Below the pieces are notes generated by a model. It was not told where the DNA came from and did not search any database. It saw nothing but the letters and a program-made list of their open reading frames with translations. This document shows positions 45,747 to 54,783 of a stretch of DNA of 64,000 nt, piece by piece. Made by a program: the position numbers and the translations under genes. The stretch lies in NCBI RefSeq assembly GCF_021044775.1, contig NZ_JAJNOQ010000003.1, positions 248,001-312,000 on the forward strand, in the 5' to 3' direction. Each line of letters opens with the position of its first letter. Position 1 is the stretch's first letter. The stretch is from Paraeggerthella hominis (GTDB taxonomy: Bacteria > Actinomycetota > Coriobacteriia > Coriobacteriales > Eggerthellaceae).

Positions 45747-46640
45747 ATGACGAATTTTTTTCACGGCCGCACGGCTGTTCTGGCGGGGCACGGGTTCGAT
45801 GAGAATGGCCCCTATCTGTTGATTAACGATGTGGACCGAGCGGAGCAGCTGCGCTTTTCGGTTCTGGGCAAGACTTTCTCGCTCAAGCGACTGCCGCGAC
45901 GTCGCTGCGTAGGGCGTTTCGACTTGGAAACGCAGGTGAAAAGCACGTGCCCGCTCAACGTGGAGCTGCTGCCCGATGCGAAGGAAACCATGTGCCCCGC
46001 GTGTATCGAAGCCACGGGCTTCAACCCTTCGTTCTACTATGCCGACTTTATTTCCGCCCAGCAGCGCGCTTACAATCTGACGCCGCATTTCACGTACCTG
46101 GCCTATTTCTCGCCCCAGCACGTGAAGGCCGGCATCTCGTCTGAAACGCGCGGCATCGAGCGCTTGCTCGAGCAGGGCGCTCGTGCGGCTCGCATTGTGG
46201 GGCGGTTCGGCTGTGCGGACGATGCGCGCGAACTGGAAGCCGCGCTGTGTTCGCAGCAGGGCATTCTGGAAACCATGCGCGCTTCCGTGAAGACGAAGCT
46301 GCTCGTCGAGGCGCGGTTCGACTTTTCCGAGGCGAAGCGCGTGCTTGACGCTACGGCGGAGCGCTTGGGCCTTGAGGACGCCGAGCCGGCGCAGGATCTT
46401 TCGCCCTACTACTTCGGCGGCCCGTCGCCTGACGTGCACGACCTGCAGATTCCCGATGGGCACGAAGGCGAATGCGGCGGCCGTTGCATCGGCATGGTGG
46501 GCGGCGCGCTCGTTTTCGAGCAGAGCGGCACCAACTACGTGGTGGCGGTGAAGGATTGGGAGTCCCATGAGGTCGAGCTTCTAAAGGATGAGGTCATCTG
46601 CGAATACGCCTTCGAGCCTCAGCAGTTCTCGCTGTTCTAG
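45747..46640 (+). CDS. DUF2797 family protein
   Basis: 297 residues, function unknown. Marks include LRFSVLGKTFSLKRLPRRRCVGRFDLETQVKSTCPLN, MCPACIEATGFNPSFYY and the conserved HYLAYF-like THFTYLAYFSPQHVKAGIS. The CPAC and other Cys residues suggest metal binding. ATG 45747 follows AAGGA by 8 bases; a TTG 18 bases upstream is less likely. It stands alone, divergent from the large secreted protein. Confidence 0.85.
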   Translation: MTNFFHGRTAVLAGHGFDENGPYLLINDVDRAEQLRFSVLGKTFSLKRLPRRRCVGRFDLETQVKSTCPLNVELLPDAKETMCPACIEATGFNPSFYYADFISAQQRAYNLTPHFTYLAYFSPQHVKAGISSETRGIERLLEQGARAARIVGRFGCADDARELEAALCSQQGILETMRASVKTKLLVEARFDFSEAKRVLDATAERLGLEDAEPAQDLSPYYFGGPSPDVHDLQIPDGHEGECGGRCIGMVGGALVFEQSGTNYVVAVKDWESHEVELLKDEVICEYAFEPQQFSLF

Positions 46641-46937
46641 GTTGTTCGCGGGCCGCTGTGCGGGCGGCGGCGCACGCGCTGGCGGGAGAGCGGTGGTCGT
46701 TTGGGCGGCTGACCCGCCTCCTGCTTGCGCCGCTGGCAGGCGAAGCGAGGCGCAGGGGTGCGCCATCGGTTCGTTTTTGGCTTCGAAGGGGTGTGCGTCC
46801 CTTTTGTGCATGTGCGGGTGTTTGCGATTGCCGCGCGGAGGTCTTGCCTCGATGCTGCCGGAGTGGACGAAGGCCCTACGTGTGATTGCGTGCTCGCGGC
46901 CTCCGCGCAGAGGCATTGCGACTCCTGCGCAGATGCC

Positions 46938-47146
46938 TTGCGCACGAAAAATCCCGTTTGCTGGCAGGTTTTGACGTTTAGGGGTCGTCAGGGCGAGCGT
47001 CCTGTCCGCCGCTGTGCGGCTTGCTTTGCGTTTCGCCTGCTCATAGCGCTGGTCTGCTGCATCGCGCGTTCGCGGGCGTTCGTCCTGCTGCTTTCGAAGA
47101 CCTCAAACCGTCAAAACCTGCCAGCGAAGGCGGTTTTTCGTGCGCG
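46938..47146. repeat. Dispersed inverted-repeat element, copy 2
   Basis: Left arm 46938-46976 (GCGCACGAAAAATCCCGTTTG then CTGGCAGGTTTTGACG) and right arm 47109-47146 are inverted repeats with about five mismatches. The right arm is almost identical to the right arm of copy 1 (AAAACCTGCCAGCGAAGGCG). The right-arm flank CCTCAAACCG also matches copy 1. Confidence 0.75.
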
Positions 47147-47359
47147 CCCCCTTGCTTCGAGTTGCAAATGCCGTGTCGGTCCTTCTTGCTGCTGCTCGTG
47201 AATAGCGAGCAGGCTCCGCCGCCGCGCGCACGCGTCGAAGCTGGCGCTTCTGGCGACATGCCTTGTCGCCGCTTGCACGCAGCGCATCGCTGCTTTTGCC
47301 GGTAAACCGCTCTCGATGTGCCGTTCGCGTCGTAAAATGCAGGCAATCCCATATTCTTC

Positions 47360-47387
47360 TTGCTTTACTACTCTACTGTGATAAAGT
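47360..47387 (+). promoter_or_regulatory. Putative promoter of the his operon
   Basis: TTGCTT (47360-47365) and TAAAGT (47382-47387) with a 16-base spacer lie about 180 bases before hisZG, in a locally AT-rich stretch that stands out from its surroundings. Confidence 0.4.
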
Positions 47388-47434
47388 ACGACGCACGGGG
47401 CGGGTTCGCGACCGCAGCGTGGAGGCGCGCGGGG

Positions 47435-47485
47435 CAACGCAAGCCGCGCAGCAACGCAAGCCGCACGGCAACGCAAGCCGCGCCG
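47435..47485. repeat. Three 17-bp tandem repeats in the his leader
   Basis: CAACGCAAGCCGC begins units at 47435, 47452 and 47469, with a degenerate fourth unit after 47485. They lie within the presumed 5' leader of the his transcript. Function unknown. Confidence 0.65.
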
Positions 47486-47569
47486 CCACGCAGCGCGCCC
47501 GCGGCCACAACGCCGCAGCGCGCCATAACGAACAGGTGCAATGCCAAGACGAGCAGGGAAGAGGAGCCG

Positions 47570-49285
47570 ATGAATTTCGCAACGCCGGCAGGTTTCAGAG
47601 ACGTGCTGTCAGAAGAAGCGCAGCAGCGCGAGCTCATCGCACGCGCCGTGCAGGATCGGTTCGCTTCGTGCGGATACGCGCCCATCGAAACGCCCACGCT
47701 CGAAGCGATGGACGTCATGCGGGCGAGCGGCCGTCTGCCCGGATCCCCCTTCAAGTTCTTCGACTCGCAAGGCGACCTGCTGGCCATGCGTCCCGACGTA
47801 ACGTTGCAAGTGGCGCGCATGGTGGCCACGCGGCTGCCGGGCCAGCCCGGGCCGTTCCGGTTCCGCTACATGCAACGCGTGTTCCGCGAGGCCGAAGTGG
47901 AGCTGCAAGCCGCCGCGCGCGAACTTACGCAGATGGGCGTCGAGTGCATCGGCGTGTCGGGCCCCGAGGCCGATGCCGAGGTGGTGGGGCTTCTCGCCGA
48001 GGCGCTTTCCCTGGCGGGCGTACGCGATTGCACCATGGCGCTTGCCACGGTGGGCGTCCTGCGCGCGCTTCTGGAGGCAAGTGGCGCGCCCGCTTGGTGG
48101 AAGGAGCAGGTGCTCGATGCGTACCACGCCTCGAACTTCGTGGAGCTCGATCGCTTGACAAGCCCCGAGGGGGCGGTCCCGCCGGTCGATCCCGTCTCGA
48201 ATCCCGATCGCTTCACGGGTCGCGTCGCGGTCCCTCCGGTGTTCGCCGCCGCCATCCGCGCGCTGCCGCGCGTCCGCGGCGGCCGCGAGGCGATCGACGA
48301 GGTACGTGCGCTCGTGGCGCCGTTGGGTTGCGAAGACGGCCTGGACGACTTCGCTCGCACGTACGACCTGCTTGCGCAAGCGGGGCTCGGCGCGCGCATC
48401 CTGGTCGATTTCTCGGTCATGAGCTCGTTCGATTATTACACGGGCATCGTGTTCGAGGCGTACGCGCCGGGCGTGGGCGCGCCTTTGGGCAGCGGCGGTC
48501 GCTACGACAACATGATCGCCGCGTACGGCCAAAGCCGTCCCGCCGCCGGCTTCGCGTTCTTCCTGGAGCAGGCGATGGCCGCTGCCGCCCGCGAACGGGC
48601 GGCGGTGCCCGAGGACGAGCGTCCCCTGCGCGTCGCGGTTCCCAAGGGCTCCCTGAACCCGGGCACCATCAAGGCGCTGGCCGATGCGGGCCTGGATGTG
48701 TCGGGCCTTGCCGATTCGGGGCGCCAGCTCATCATCAGCAACCCCGGCGTGGATTACGTCATCGTGCGGCCCACTGACGCGCCCGTGTTCGTGGCGCTGG
48801 GCGCTGCCGACTGCGGCGTCTGCGGAAAGGACTCGCTTCTGGAGGCGTCCCCCGACGTCGTGGAGCTGGTGGACCTGCGGTTCGGAGCGTGCCGCTTCGT
48901 GGTGGCCGAACCTGCCGGCGCGGCCGAGGCCACGGCGGCGCACCATCGCGAGCTGGGATCCATCCGCGTGGCTACGAAGTACCCGCGCATCACGCAGGCC
49001 CACTACGCGAAAACGGGCACGCAGGTGGAGATCGTGAAGCTGCACGGCAACATCGAGCTCGCCCCCTTGACGGGCATGGCCGAGCGCATCGTGGACATCA
49101 CGGCCACCGGCACCACGCTCAAGGAGAACGACCTCGTGGTGGTCGAAGAGGTGCTGTCGTCGACCGCTCGGTTCTTCGCGAACGCCTGCGCGTTTCGCAC
49201 GGACGCTCGTATCGTACAATTGGCCCAGGCATTGCAGCAGGGCGCGGATGCGCCCGCGTCGCAGCAGAATGCAGAACAGGAGTAA
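47570..49285 (+). CDS. hisG: HisZ-HisG fusion: ATP phosphoribosyltransferase with built-in regulatory subunit
   Basis: 571 residues. Residues 1-345 are HisZ, the histidyl-tRNA-synthetase paralogue: TPAGFRDVLSEEA, RPDVTLQVARM, FRYMQRVFRE, and VDFSVMSSFDYYTGIVFEAYAPG...GGRYDNM. From about 352 begins the short HisG: LRVAVPKGSLNPGTIKALADAGLDV, the PRPP region and LVDIRFGA-type VDLRFGACRFVV, then VDITATGTTLKENDL. HisG makes the first step of histidine synthesis (PRPP + ATP) and its short form needs HisZ; here both are one chain. ATG 47570 follows GAAGAGGAG. hisD starts 4 bases after the stop. Confidence 0.94.
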   Translation: MNFATPAGFRDVLSEEAQQRELIARAVQDRFASCGYAPIETPTLEAMDVMRASGRLPGSPFKFFDSQGDLLAMRPDVTLQVARMVATRLPGQPGPFRFRYMQRVFREAEVELQAAARELTQMGVECIGVSGPEADAEVVGLLAEALSLAGVRDCTMALATVGVLRALLEASGAPAWWKEQVLDAYHASNFVELDRLTSPEGAVPPVDPVSNPDRFTGRVAVPPVFAAAIRALPRVRGGREAIDEVRALVAPLGCEDGLDDFARTYDLLAQAGLGARILVDFSVMSSFDYYTGIVFEAYAPGVGAPLGSGGRYDNMIAAYGQSRPAAGFAFFLEQAMAAAARERAAVPEDERPLRVAVPKGSLNPGTIKALADAGLDVSGLADSGRQLIISNPGVDYVIVRPTDAPVFVALGAADCGVCGKDSLLEASPDVVELVDLRFGACRFVVAEPAGAAEATAAHHRELGSIRVATKYPRITQAHYAKTGTQVEIVKLHGNIELAPLTGMAERIVDITATGTTLKENDLVVVEEVLSSTARFFANACAFRTDARIVQLAQALQQGADAPASQQNAEQE

Positions 49286-49289
49286 GCCC

Positions 49290-50618
49290 ATGCGTCGTGT
49301 TACCCTTGTACCCGGCGAAGTATTCTCGAACGCCCACCTCAAGCGCACCGGCGCTTTCAACGCCGAGGCCCTTGCGGCAGCCACCGACATCATCGCGGAT
49401 GTGCGCGAGCGCGGCGACGCGGCCTTGCGCGACTACACCGAGCGCTTCGACGGCGTGCGCGTGGATGATTTCCGCGTGCCCTATGCCGACATTGCCGAAG
49501 CGGTGACCCGCGTCGACGACCGCACGGTCAAGGCGCTGCGCCAGGCAGCCGACCAGATCCGCGACTTCCACGAGCGCCAGCGCCAGCAAAGCTGGTTCAC
49601 CGTGCGCGAGGACGGCGCGCTCGTGGGCAGCAAGGTGGAGCCTTTGGAGTCGGTGGGCATCTACGTGCCGGGCGGCCGCGCGCTCTATCCGTCCACCGTG
49701 CTCATGAACGCCCTGCCCGCCGCCGTGGCCGGCGTGCCGCGCATCGTGTGCGTTACGCCTCCCGCTCCCGGCGGGGGCGTGGACGCGGCCATTCTGGAGG
49801 CCTGCCGCATTTCGGGCGTGACCGAGATCTACACGGTGGGTGGCGCGCAGGCCGTAGGGGCGCTGGCGTACGGAACCGAATCCATCGAGCCGGTGGCGAA
49901 GATCACGGGTCCCGGCAACGCCTACGTGGCGGCTGCGAAGAAGATCGTCTCGGGCGATGTCGGCATCGATATGATCGCGGGCCCGTCAGAAGTGTGCGTG
50001 GTGGCCGACGCCACGGCCGATCCGGCGCTCGTGGCCATCGACCTCATGGCCCAGGCCGAGCACGACCCCTTGGCGGCGTGCTACCTGGTCACGTTCGACG
50101 AAGCGTACGCCGACGAGGTGGAGCGCATGGTCGAGCGGCACCTGGAGTCCTCCACGCGCGCCGAGATCACGGCCGCGTCCCTTGCCGACCAGGGGCTCGT
50201 GGTGGTGTGCGACAGCATGGACCAAGCGCTCGAAGCCGTGAACGTCATCGCGCCCGAGCACCTGGAGCTGCACGTCGACCACGCCTTCGATCTTTTGGGC
50301 GCCATTCGCAACGCGGGCGCCATCTTCCTGGGCGCTTGGACGCCCGAGGCTGTGGGCGACTACGTGGCCGGCCCGAACCACACGCTTCCCACGGGCGGCA
50401 CGGCGCGCTACGCGAGCCCGCTCTCGGTCGACGAGTTCGTGAAGAAGTCGAGCGTCATCCAGTACTCGTCGGCTGCGCTCGCTCGCGATGCGGAAGCCGT
50501 CATGACCATCGCGAGCCATGAAGGCCTGTGGGCGCATGCGAAGAGCGTCGAGATGCGCAAGAACCTGCTGGAATGCGGGAACGTGTTCGGGGCCGGGGAC
50601 GGCGGTGCCGATGCGTAG
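49290..50618 (+). CDS. hisD: Histidinol dehydrogenase
   Basis: 442 residues. It oxidises histidinol to histidine in two NAD-dependent steps with a catalytic Zn. Marks: VGIYVPGGRALYPSTVLMNALPA, GAQAVGALAYGTESIEPVAKITGPGNAYVAAAKK, the Zn/catalytic AEHDPLA and APEHLELH, and GPNHTLPTGGTARYASPLSV. ATG 49290 follows CAGGAG by about 8 bases. Its stop overlaps the hisC start by 8 bases. Confidence 0.97.
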   Translation: MRRVTLVPGEVFSNAHLKRTGAFNAEALAAATDIIADVRERGDAALRDYTERFDGVRVDDFRVPYADIAEAVTRVDDRTVKALRQAADQIRDFHERQRQQSWFTVREDGALVGSKVEPLESVGIYVPGGRALYPSTVLMNALPAAVAGVPRIVCVTPPAPGGGVDAAILEACRISGVTEIYTVGGAQAVGALAYGTESIEPVAKITGPGNAYVAAAKKIVSGDVGIDMIAGPSEVCVVADATADPALVAIDLMAQAEHDPLAACYLVTFDEAYADEVERMVERHLESSTRAEITAASLADQGLVVVCDSMDQALEAVNVIAPEHLELHVDHAFDLLGAIRNAGAIFLGAWTPEAVGDYVAGPNHTLPTGGTARYASPLSVDEFVKKSSVIQYSSAALARDAEAVMTIASHEGLWAHAKSVEMRKNLLECGNVFGAGDGGADA

Positions 50619-51681
50619 CGTACGCCTTCCTGCCCCGCAGCTGGCGAGTCTTTCGCCGTACGATCCGAAGTACCTGCCGGCCGAGGCGTTTTTGTCGGCG
50701 AACGAGAATCCGCACGACGTGAACCAGGACATACGGCACGAGATCATGCGCGAAGTGAAGCGCCTGCCGCTCAATCGCTACCCGGATCCGCTGGCCAACG
50801 ACCTGCGTGACATGATCGCCGAGGCGAACGGTCTGGATCGCGATCAGGTGCTCGTGGGCAACGGAGGCGACGAGCTGCTGTTCAACATGGCTCTGGCGTG
50901 GGGCGGCCCCGGGCGCACGTTTTTGAACCTGCCGCCCACGTTCTCGGTCTACGACAACAACGCGCGCCTGACGGGCACGACGGTGGTCGACGTGCCGCGC
51001 CGGGCCGACTACTCCATCGACGAAGAGGCCGTGCTGGCGCGGGTGGCACAAGGCGACATCGATTACTTGGTGGTGACCAGCCCGAACAACCCCACGGGAC
51101 AGCTGGCCGGCGAGACGTTCATGCTGGAGCTGCTCGACGCGACGGACGCGCTCGTCATGGTGGACGAGGCGTACTTCGAGTTCTCGCGGCAAACCATGCG
51201 CCCGTATCTCGATCGCCACAAGAACCTGGTGATCCTGCGCACGTTCTCGAAGGCGTTTTCCCTGGCGGGCGTGCGCATGGGCTATCTTCTGGGCGACGCG
51301 GACGTGGTTCGGGAGTTCGCCAAGGTGCGCCAGCCGTATTCGGTCGACGCGGTTTCGCAGGCGGTGGCTCGGGTGGTGTACGCGAACCGCGCGAAGTTCG
51401 AGCCCGGCATCCGGCGCATCATCGAGGAGCGGGCTCGCGTGATCGAGGGCTTGCGCAAGATTCCCGGCGTCAAGCCGTTTCCGTCGGATGCGAACTACGT
51501 GCTGTTTCGCATGGAGTCGGCGGCGCAGACCTGGCAGGCGCTGTACGATCGCGGCATCTTGGTGCGCGATCTGTCCCGGGCTGCGCATTTGGAGGATTGC
51601 CTGCGCGTGAGCATTGGAACGCCGCAGGAGAACGATCGGTTTTTGCGCGCGCTGCGCGACATCGTCATGGAGAAGAGGTAG
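50611..51681 (+). CDS. hisC: Histidinol-phosphate aminotransferase
   Basis: 356 residues. PLP enzyme of fold type I: SPNNPTGQ loop, VDEAYFEF, and the Schiff-base Lys214 in RTFSKAFSLAGVRMGY; the Arg near the end (VSIGTPQEN preceded by CLR) binds substrate. It converts imidazole-acetol phosphate to histidinol phosphate. The chosen ATG 50611 begins the homology and overlaps the hisD stop. Confidence 0.96.
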   Translation: MRSVRLPAPQLASLSPYDPKYLPAEAFLSANENPHDVNQDIRHEIMREVKRLPLNRYPDPLANDLRDMIAEANGLDRDQVLVGNGGDELLFNMALAWGGPGRTFLNLPPTFSVYDNNARLTGTTVVDVPRRADYSIDEEAVLARVAQGDIDYLVVTSPNNPTGQLAGETFMLELLDATDALVMVDEAYFEFSRQTMRPYLDRHKNLVILRTFSKAFSLAGVRMGYLLGDADVVREFAKVRQPYSVDAVSQAVARVVYANRAKFEPGIRRIIEERARVIEGLRKIPGVKPFPSDANYVLFRMESAAQTWQALYDRGILVRDLSRAAHLEDCLRVSIGTPQENDRFLRALRDIVMEKR

Positions 51682-51683
51682 CT

Positions 51684-52286
51684 ATGGCCGAGCGGGGCAT
51701 GCGACGTGCGCGGGTCGAGCGCGCGACGAACGAAACGGACATCAAGCTGTCCGTCGACCTGGACGGAACGGGGCGCGCCGACGTGGAGACCGGCATCGGG
51801 TTTTTCGACCACATGCTGTGCGCGTTTGGGCGGCATGGGCTGTTCGATCTGGAGGTACGCGTCAAGGGCGACCTGGAAGTGGACGGGCACCATACGGTGG
51901 AGGATGCCGGCATCGTGCTGGGGCAGGCGTTCGCCCGCGCGCTTGGCGACAAGCGCGGCATCCGTCGCTTCGGGTCGCTCATGCTTCCCATGGACGAGGC
52001 GCTGGTGTTGGCGGCGTGCGACCTTTCGGGGCGCGGGCAGCTGCACTGGGACGTGGACGTTCCTCCCGTTATGCTGGGAACGTTCGACGCAACGCTGGCC
52101 AAGGAGTTCTTCATCGCGTTCGCCGCGAACGCCGGCGTGACCTTGCACGTGCGCAAGCTGGCGGGAGAAAACGTCCACCACGTGCTGGAGGCGGCGTTCA
52201 AGGCCGTCGCGCGGGCGCTGCGCGAAGCCGTCGAAGCCGACCTGCGCGCTGCGGGCGCGCTGCCCACCACGAAGGGCGCCCTGTAG
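51684..52286 (+). CDS. hisB: Imidazoleglycerol-phosphate dehydratase
   Basis: 200 residues, the monofunctional type. Mn-binding motifs: FFDHMLCAFGRHG, DGHHTVEDAGI and VHHVLEAAFKAVARAL. ATG 51684 is 2 bases after the hisC stop. A small hairpin (AGCGGGC/GCCCGCT, 52303-52323) lies between it and hisH. Confidence 0.97.
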   Translation: MAERGMRRARVERATNETDIKLSVDLDGTGRADVETGIGFFDHMLCAFGRHGLFDLEVRVKGDLEVDGHHTVEDAGIVLGQAFARALGDKRGIRRFGSLMLPMDEALVLAACDLSGRGQLHWDVDVPPVMLGTFDATLAKEFFIAFAANAGVTLHVRKLAGENVHHVLEAAFKAVARALREAVEADLRAAGALPTTKGAL

Positions 52287-52369
52287 AGCGTCCCGACCGG
52301 CGAGCGGGCACCATACGCCCGCTTTCCGGCCGACCCGTATTGGCAAGCAGAGATTGGAATGCTTGAAAC

Positions 52370-53029
52370 ATGATAGCCGTTGTCGATTACCATAAAGGGA
52401 ACCTGAAGAGCGTGGCGCGCGGCCTGGCTGCGGCCGGCGGCGATGCGGTCGTCACCGACGATGCGAGCGTGATAGCCCGCGCCGACGCCGTGGTGCTTCC
52501 GGGGGTGGGCGCGTTCGCCGATGCATCGGCCTCCATGCGCGCGCTGGGGCAGGCCGACGTCGTGCGGGCCCGCATCGCCGCGGGCGTTCCCTTTCTGGGC
52601 ATTTGCCTGGGACAGCACCTCATGTTCGAAGAGGGCGTCGAAGGCGCGCCCGAGGCCGATGACGAAGCGTCGTCGAACAATGCGCCCGGCCTTGCCGTTC
52701 TTCCCGGCGTGGTGGCCAAGATGCCCTCCGTCGACGCGGCGGGCCGGCTTCACAAGGTGCCCCATGTGGGCTGGAACACGGTGGAGGTGACGGATCCGGC
52801 CTGCCCTTTGCTCAAAGGCGTCTCATCGGGCACTTATTTCTACTTCACGCACAGCTACGTTGCGCCTTCTGGACCCTTCGTTGCAGCTGAGACCACGCAC
52901 AGCGTGCCGTTTCCCAGCGTGGTGCAGTACGGGCAGGCGGCGTTCGGCGTGCAGTTCCATCCCGAGAAAAGCTCGGACGCGGGCGCAGCACTGCTGCGCA
53001 ATTTCGTCGACATCGTGAAAGGGGCGTAG
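52370..53029 (+). CDS. hisH: Imidazole glycerol phosphate synthase glutaminase subunit
   Basis: 219 residues. Class-I glutamine amidotransferase: oxyanion and nucleophile region PFLGICLGQHLMFEEG (Cys about 79) and the His-Glu pair in GVQFHPEKSS. It feeds ammonia to HisF. A 15-residue insertion (PEADDEASSNNAPG) after the nucleophile elbow is not in most HisH. The ribosome site is weak. hisA starts 1 base after the stop. Confidence 0.96.
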   Translation: MIAVVDYHKGNLKSVARGLAAAGGDAVVTDDASVIARADAVVLPGVGAFADASASMRALGQADVVRARIAAGVPFLGICLGQHLMFEEGVEGAPEADDEASSNNAPGLAVLPGVVAKMPSVDAAGRLHKVPHVGWNTVEVTDPACPLLKGVSSGTYFYFTHSYVAPSGPFVAAETTHSVPFPSVVQYGQAAFGVQFHPEKSSDAGAALLRNFVDIVKGA

Positions 53030-53030
53030 C

Positions 53031-53867
53031 ATGCATTTGCTTCCCGCTATCGACATCCTGGGCGGCAAGGCCGTCCGCCTGGCAAAGGGCGACTACAGCC
53101 AGGTGACCGTGTACAACGACGACCCCGCCGCGCAGGCGCAGCTGTTCGAGGAAGAGGGCGCGTCCTGGCTGCATGTGGTGGACCTTGACGGCGCGAAGTC
53201 GGGAGCGCCCGAGAATATTGCCATCATCGAGCGGATTCTCAAAAAGACCCTGCTCAAAGTGGAAGTGGGCGGCGGCGTTCGGTCGCTCGACACCATTGCG
53301 CGCTTGGCGGACGCGGGCGTGTCGCGCATCGTGCTGGGCACATCGCTCGTGGCCGATCCGTCGTTTGCGGAGGCCGCGATCGACGCGTACGGCAAGCTTT
53401 TGGCTGCTGGCGTAGACGCGAAGGGCGGGGAAGTGGCCGTTTCCGGTTGGCGCGAAGGCTCGGGCGTTGCCGCCGAGGAGCTGGCCCGCCACGTTTCCCA
53501 GCTGGGATTTCGTCATCTCATCTACACCGACATCGCGCGCGACGGCATGCAGACCGGCATCGAGGCGCAGGCGTACGTGCGCATGGCGCAGGCGTTCGGG
53601 CACCCCGTGGTCGCGTCGGGCGGCGTTGCGGGCGTAGCCGACATCGAGCGCTTGGCTCCCGTTGCTGCGAGCATCGAGGGCGTGATCGCGGGCCGCGCCA
53701 TCTACGAAGGCGCGCTTTCGGTTGCCGAAGGGGTGCGCGCCTGCGAGGCTGCAACGCGCGCTGCCGAAGCGGCGGCCGTGCAGGCGAACCCGTGCGGCGT
53801 CGCCCTGCCGACGAAGCCGGCCATCGGCCCGGATGAGCCGCATCCGGCGCCCGTCATGCCCTGTTGA
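53031..53867 (+). CDS. hisA: ProFAR isomerase HisA with C-terminal extension
   Basis: 278 residues, about 35 longer than usual. Catalytic Asp8 in LLPAIDILGGKAVRL and the second Asp in YTDIARDGMQTG; phosphate loops VEVGGGVRS and VASGGVAG. It isomerises the ProFAR aminoaldose to the ketose PRFAR. The extra tail after about residue 240 is Ala-rich, then Pro-rich, and ends ...HPAPVMPC; it is outside the barrel. Confidence 0.95.
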   Translation: MHLLPAIDILGGKAVRLAKGDYSQVTVYNDDPAAQAQLFEEEGASWLHVVDLDGAKSGAPENIAIIERILKKTLLKVEVGGGVRSLDTIARLADAGVSRIVLGTSLVADPSFAEAAIDAYGKLLAAGVDAKGGEVAVSGWREGSGVAAEELARHVSQLGFRHLIYTDIARDGMQTGIEAQAYVRMAQAFGHPVVASGGVAGVADIERLAPVAASIEGVIAGRAIYEGALSVAEGVRACEAATRAAEAAAVQANPCGVALPTKPAIGPDEPHPAPVMPC

Positions 53868-53870
53868 TCC

Positions 53871-53948
53871 ATGGCCACCGCCGCAGGTGCGGCGTACGAT
53901 GCAGTCAAAAAGGGGATCGACAAGCTGTTCAAGGGCAAGCAAAGGTAG
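53871..53948 (+). CDS. Possible 25-residue ORF between hisA and hisF
   Basis: MATAAGAAYDAVKKGIDKLF then KGKQR: an Ala-rich, then basic amphipathic helix. It starts 4 bases after the hisA stop, so it could be translated by re-initiation, but no ribosome site is seen. It might equally be a decayed piece of another gene. Weak call. Confidence 0.3.
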   Translation: MATAAGAAYDAVKKGIDKLFKGKQR

Positions 53949-54016
53949 GACGGACGAAGAAGGATCGCCGGGCGCTTCTTGCCGACGGCGCGAACGACGG
54001 GTAGGAAAGGACAGGC

Positions 54017-54781
54017 ATGCTAGCAAAACGGGTCATTCCCTGCATGGACGTCAAGAACGGGCGCGTGGTGAAGGGCGTCAACTTTGTGAACCTGCGCGAC
54101 GCGGGCGACCCCATCGAGCTTGCCCAGCGCTACGATCAGCAGAAGGCCGACGAAGTCATCTTCTTGGACATCACCGCCACCAGCGACGACCGGGCCACTA
54201 CGGTGGAACTGGCCAGCCGCGCGAGCGAGGAGCTGCACCTGCCGTACTGCGTGGGAGGCGGGTTTCGCAGTGTGGCCGACATGCGCACCATGATCGCGGC
54301 CGGTGCCGACAAGGTGTCGGTGAACTCGGCCGCCGTGGCTGATCCCGACCTGATATCCCAGGCTGCAGCGGCGTTCGGGTCGCAAGCTATCCTGTGCGCC
54401 ATCGACGCGAAGAGCGTGGCGGGCAATCCGAACAAGTGGGAGGTGTACGTGGCTGGCGGCCGTAAGGCAACCGGCATCGACGCGGTGGAGTGGGCGCAGG
54501 AGGCGGTTCGGCGCGGAGCAGGGGAGATCCTGCTCACCAGCATGGATCGCGACGGCAGTCGCGACGGGTTCGACTGCGCCCTCACGCGCGCCGTGGCGCG
54601 GGCGGTGAACGTGCCCGTCATCGCAAGCGGCGGCGTGGGCAAGCTGGAGCATTTCGCCCAGGGGATCATCGAGGGAGAGGCCGACGCCGTGCTGGCCGCG
54701 AGCGTGTTCCATTTCGGCGAGCTGACGGTGCGCCAGGTGAAAGAGCACATGCGCGCGCAGGGAATCCCGGTAAGGTTGTGA
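54017..54781 (+). CDS. hisF: Imidazole glycerol phosphate synthase cyclase subunit
   Basis: 254 residues, normal length. Catalytic Asp11 in VIPCMDVKNGRVVKGVNF and Asp130 region CAIDAK; phosphate loops VGGGFRS and IASGGVGK. With HisH it makes imidazole glycerol phosphate and AICAR. ATG follows GAAAGGA. hisI begins 2 bases after the stop. Confidence 0.97.
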   Translation: MLAKRVIPCMDVKNGRVVKGVNFVNLRDAGDPIELAQRYDQQKADEVIFLDITATSDDRATTVELASRASEELHLPYCVGGGFRSVADMRTMIAAGADKVSVNSAAVADPDLISQAAAAFGSQAILCAIDAKSVAGNPNKWEVYVAGGRKATGIDAVEWAQEAVRRGAGEILLTSMDRDGSRDGFDCALTRAVARAVNVPVIASGGVGKLEHFAQGIIEGEADAVLAASVFHFGELTVRQVKEHMRAQGIPVRL

Positions 54782-54783
54782 TC

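Larger units (their letters stand above)
46641..47569. other. 929-bp region without a gene
   Basis: The longest empty stretch of the window. It holds copy 2 of the dispersed inverted repeat (46938-47146), a likely his promoter (47360-47387) and 17-bp tandem repeats (47435-47485). I see no tRNA, no T-box and no histidine-rich leader peptide. Open frames are Arg/Ala-rich and typical of non-coding high-GC DNA. Confidence 0.65.

Noticed and set aside
47435..47500. Possible CRISPR-like direct repeats
   Set aside because: The 17-bp units are contiguous with no spacers, and no cas genes are in the window.
46641..47569. T-box, histidine attenuator or tRNA in the gap before hisZG
   Set aside because: No T-box sequence, no run of His codons followed by a terminator and no cloverleaf could be found by eye.
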